A DNA stretch of 25,237 bases, from contig CAZNEZ010000035.1 in the NCBI GenBank assembly GCA_964572475.1, positions 1 through 25,237 on the forward strand, in the 5' to 3' direction. This DNA comes from CAZNEZ01 sp964572475. Lineage in GTDB: Bacteria; Bacillota; Clostridia; Lachnospirales; Lachnospiraceae. The first letter of the stretch is position 1. Each line of letters opens with the position of its first letter. A program made the position numbers and the translations under genes. This document shows, one piece after another, positions 22,978 to 25,237 of this stretch. Below the pieces are notes generated by a model that saw only the letters and a program-made list of their open reading frames with translations, was not told the DNA's origin and did no database searches.

Positions 22978-24001
22978 CTTCTCTATTCACTCCTTTACAA
23001 GAAATCAATTCATCTATTTCAAAATCTTTTTCAGCTTCTTTCCCCAACACCTCATACCAATGAATCGGAGAAATTCCATTTCCTGGTCTTTTACAAGTGA
23101 TATTCTCTTCGGAAAACATTTCGCCTCTCATGATTTTTCTTTTTGCTACAATAGATTTTCTTGCAACGAATATATTGCTTCGTTCAGATTCAGTCACTTC
23201 TTTCGTTTCATTTCCAAGCATAATTTCAGCTTTATGCACACCTACACACAATTCTTTTAGTTCTTCTGGTGTAATAGACGCTTTATGATCAGGTCCTGGC
23301 ATAGCTTTATCTAAAGTAAAATGTTTTTCGATAAATTTAGCTCCCAATCCAACAGCCACAAGAGAAGCAACAATTCCTTCTGAATGATCTGAAAGTCCGA
23401 TTTTCCAATCTGGTGCTAATTCTTGAAGCTTATTCATGGCAAGCAAATTCATATCTTCCGGCTCTGTTGGATATTGTGTATTACAATGTAATACCGTAAA
23501 ACTTGTGTCTTTACTTTGTTGCAAAACATTTATTGCATATTTAACTTCATCAATCGTAGACATTCCTGTTGATAGAATTACTTGTTTATTTTGACATTCA
23601 ATTGCTGCTACCCTCTGTAAATAAGGAAGATTTGTAATCTCTCCTGATGGTACTTTCCATATATTCTGACCGATTTTTTGCAAAAATGAAAAAGATTCAA
23701 AATCAAATGGCGTAGAAAAAATCTGAATATCTAAAGTAGAAGCATACTGTACCAATTCCAAGTATTCAGTTTCCGTTAATGCCAATTTTTTTAACATATC
23801 TAGCTGTGAACCATTTCCATCATTTTTTTTCTGATATTCGGCTTTAGGGGCATATCTTGAAACAAGATTTTCTGGCACAAAACTTTGGAATTTAACTGCA
23901 TCTGCTCCAGCTTCTTTCGCTTTTTTCATCATTTTTTTTGCCAATTCAACACTTCCATTATGATTGCAGCCAATCTCTGCAACAATTTGAATATCACTCA
24001 T
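22970..24001 (-). CDS. neuB: Nonulosonic acid synthase (N-acetylneuraminate synthase family)
   Basis: 343 residues. The N-terminal TIM barrel begins AEIGCNHNGSVELAKKM and GADAVKFQSF, and includes KVPSGEITNLPYL, LSTGMSTIDEV, LHCNTQYPT and GLSDHSEG, all NeuB signatures. The C-terminal antifreeze-like SAF domain covers about 280-337 (ARKSIVAKRKI, GNGISPIHW). It condenses phosphoenolpyruvate with N-acetylmannosamine or a related 6-carbon sugar to make a 9-carbon nonulosonic acid in the cytoplasm. It starts 2 bases after neuD with GAGGAGAG as ribosome site, and overlaps neuA at its end. Note the PEP use: the neighbouring phosphonate branch also draws on PEP. Confidence 0.95.
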   Translation of the reverse strand: MSDIQIVAEIGCNHNGSVELAKKMMKKAKEAGADAVKFQSFVPENLVSRYAPKAEYQKKNDGNGSQLDMLKKLALTETEYLELVQYASTLDIQIFSTPFDFESFSFLQKIGQNIWKVPSGEITNLPYLQRVAAIECQNKQVILSTGMSTIDEVKYAINVLQQSKDTSFTVLHCNTQYPTEPEDMNLLAMNKLQELAPDWKIGLSDHSEGIVASLVAVGLGAKFIEKHFTLDKAMPGPDHKASITPEELKELCVGVHKAEIMLGNETKEVTESERSNIFVARKSIVAKRKIMRGEMFSEENITCKRPGNGISPIHWYEVLGKEAEKDFEIDELISCKGVNREDE

Positions 24002-24003
24002 TT

Positions 24004-24624
24004 CTAATCTCTCCTCTTTATAACTCTAGCAGGTACACCTACTACAGTTACTTTCTCCGGTATATCTTTAATAATCACACTACCTGAACCAATAATTGCA
24101 TTGGAACCGATTTTCAATTGACCGTTACACACAGATGAACTGCCCAAAAAAACACTATTTCCTACAATTACATTTCCATTTATGACAGAATTTGTTGATA
24201 AATGATTGTGATCACCCACTTTACATTCGTGTTCAATCAAAGCCTTTGTATTTATAACATTATTATTTCCTATCTCTGCATCAGCATTTATTACTGCCAT
24301 TTTACCTACAAAATTCCCTATTCCCATTTTTGCACTGGCCGATATAATTGCTGAAGAATCAATAATATTGATTATGTTCAATCTTCGTTCTCTAATTCTG
24401 TCAAACCATAACTTACGGTATCCAACATCTCCAATAGAAACAAAATAACTATATTTTTCACAATTTGGAATATCTTCAAGTCCCGTACCCAAGATTGGTA
24501 ATCCCATATGCATACCTTTTTTGTTGCTATCTATGAATCCACATAATTCATATTCTGATTTATTAATTGAATCTGCAACTGACTTTGCATGTCCACCAGC
24601 TCCTATTAAAATCAGTTTTTTCAT
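24004..24624 (-). CDS. neuD: Sialic-acid-locus acetyltransferase (NeuD/PglD family)
   Basis: 206 residues. The N-terminal PglD-type nucleotide-binding half begins KLILIGAGGHAKSVADSI, and the second half is a left-handed beta-helix of hexapeptide repeats (about 95-200) ending VVGVPARVIKRRD. The segment LIEHECKVGDHNHLS carries the conserved His typical of PglD/NeuD catalytic centres. Members O-acetylate sialic acids, or N-acetylate 4-amino sugars in the bacillosamine/legionaminate pathway (PglD, LegH). No 4,6-dehydratase or aminotransferase is present in the window to decide between them. GAGGTG precedes the ATG; 17 bases separate it from the truncated radical-SAM gene and 2 bases from neuB. 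Confidence 0.9.
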   Translation of the reverse strand: MKKLILIGAGGHAKSVADSINKSEYELCGFIDSNKKGMHMGLPILGTGLEDIPNCEKYSYFVSIGDVGYRKLWFDRIRERRLNIINIIDSSAIISASAKMGIGNFVGKMAVINADAEIGNNNVINTKALIEHECKVGDHNHLSTNSVINGNVIVGNSVFLGSSSVCNGQLKIGSNAIIGSGSVIIKDIPEKVTVVGVPARVIKRRD

Positions 24625-24641
24625 CTAAAATCACCTCAAAT

Positions 24642-25121
24642 CTATTTTCTAAGATACTCTCTCAGTTTATTCCAATTTTTTATACCTATTTTAACATATG
24701 GAAGTTTTTCCTCAATATAATGAAGAATTCCTTCTGTTACTTTATTCCAATCAAAACTGTCTTCTTGCTTTATATGATGTTGCCTCTCAAAACAATAAAA
24801 ACAAGCGCAATTACATTCCAACGTGGGAATAATTGTAACAGACATATAATCTCGTTTGTATTTATCATTATGGAACAGATTTTTAATAGTTTTCAATTCA
24901 TTATAATTTTCAAAAACAACAAATTCATTTTCTATCAATTCATTAATATCTTCCACCATATCTTGGTCACATTTTTCGATATCGAACTTATTGTTTTGCA
25001 GCAATCGGAAACTCTGCTCTGGCACCTCTAATAACCCTTGATTTAACGTATTAAAAATCCAATATCGACCGCCCACTTCATAAAACCTATTGTAAAATGA
25101 TGATTTATAAAGTTCTCCCAT
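24642..25121 (-). CDS. Truncated radical-SAM peptide-maturase-like protein with foreign C-terminal tail
   Basis: 159 residues from the ATG at 25121, chosen for GGGAG 5 bases upstream; an ATG four codons earlier overlaps poor ribosome-site sequence. Residues 1-90 match the N-terminal extension common in SPASM-type peptide maturases (YWIFNTLNQGLLEV). The radical-SAM motif CxxxCxxC is intact (Cys103, Cys107, Cys110, followed by FE). The protein then stops after about 50 more residues, where full enzymes continue into a WxGGEP segment and a SPASM iron-sulfur domain (roughly 350-450 residues in all). The last about 15 residues (KNWNKLREYLRK) do not look like radical-SAM sequence and may be the end of the gene that once preceded neuD. 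Function as an enzyme is unlikely; it may be regarded as a pseudogene. Confidence 0.75.
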   Translation of the reverse strand: MGELYKSSFYNRFYEVGGRYWIFNTLNQGLLEVPEQSFRLLQNNKFDIEKCDQDMVEDINELIENEFVVFENYNELKTIKNLFHNDKYKRDYMSVTIIPTLECNCACFYCFERQHHIKQEDSFDWNKVTEGILHYIEEKLPYVKIGIKNWNKLREYLRK

Positions 25122-25160
25122 ATTTTCTCCCATTCCCTGAAATATCTTCTTACATATTAT

Positions 25161-25235
25161 TTAATCTCTGCCATACAAATCTCTTGTATATACTTTATCC
25201 TGTACATCATCCAAACAACTATCATATCTATTTGC
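25161..25235 (-). CDS. C-terminal end of an unidentified protein, possibly a small peptide
   Basis: A frame open at the window edge reads 24 codons (NRYDSCLDDVQDKVYTRD in its middle) and stops at TAA 25163-25161, 39 bases before the ATG of the truncated radical-SAM gene. The peptide is highly charged with one Cys. Its position directly upstream of a peptide-maturase-type gene would fit a RiPP precursor, or equally the tail of any larger protein. One other minus frame also stays open to a stop here, so coding status is uncertain. Confidence 0.35.
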   Translation of the reverse strand, partial: ANRYDSCLDDVQDKVYTRDLYGRD

Positions 25236-25237
25236 GA

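Noticed and set aside
24567..25031. Plus-strand open frame across the neuD start and radical-SAM fragment
   Set aside because: Rich in Phe/Ile/Asn as expected from the complement of AT-rich coding DNA; no ribosome site and no family resemblance.

Overview
The window looks like a low-GC anaerobic Clostridia genome, most probably a gut Lachnospiraceae relative. This rests on strong AGGAGG-type ribosome sites, a biotin-dependent Na+-pumping decarboxylase, indolepyruvate:ferredoxin oxidoreductase, a GH51 arabinofuranosidase lipoprotein and heterodimeric ABC exporters. It is a draft or metagenome assembly: there is a 100-N gap at 9175-9274. Genus is not resolved. Nearly all genes lie on the minus strand; only 6969-9158 is plus. 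No tRNA, rRNA, CRISPR array, insertion sequence or integrase was seen.

(1) 1-4501: in transcription order, a methylmalonyl-CoA-type carboxyltransferase, an OadG-like membrane subunit, a biotin carrier protein, the OadB sodium-pump subunit and an OadA/PycB-type carboxyltransferase cut by the window edge. The operon has a good sigma-A-type promoter. Having both carboxyltransferase types beside one biotin carrier resembles a transcarboxylase combined with a Na+ pump. (2) 4614-9158: a secreted GH51 arabinofuranosidase, divergent from an unrecognised 366-aa protein and an asparaginase-fold protein with altered catalytic positions. (3) 9120-9420: an assembly gap flanked by an exact 55-bp duplication, then two adjacent hairpins and a third copy of a 27-bp repeat at the converging gene ends. 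(4) 9401-13050: iorA-iorB-paaK, for oxidative decarboxylation of aromatic 2-oxo acids and arylacetyl-CoA chemistry.

(5) 13250-18543: a heterodimeric ABC exporter with one consensus and one degenerate ATP site, a D,D-carboxypeptidase and a VanZ-family membrane protein. (6) 18610-25237: a surface-glycan locus. A neuD-neuB-neuA-neuC set makes a CMP-activated nonulosonic (sialic-type) acid. It is followed by a 49-codon ugd remnant whose end overlaps the start of a phosphonoacetaldehyde-reductase-type alcohol dehydrogenase, and then by phosphonopyruvate decarboxylase. The last two enzymes point to 2-hydroxyethylphosphonate, but PEP mutase is not in the window. At the upstream edge, a radical-SAM maturase is cut off soon after its iron-sulfur motif and continues into an unrelated tail.

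The most informative observations are the apparent co-location of nonulosonic acid and phosphonate genes, and two gene-remnant junctions (ugd and radical SAM) that look like scars of cassette exchange in a capsule-type locus. The hybrid decarboxylase operon and the repeat/hairpin/gap structure between the asparaginase-like gene and paaK also deserve a second look.
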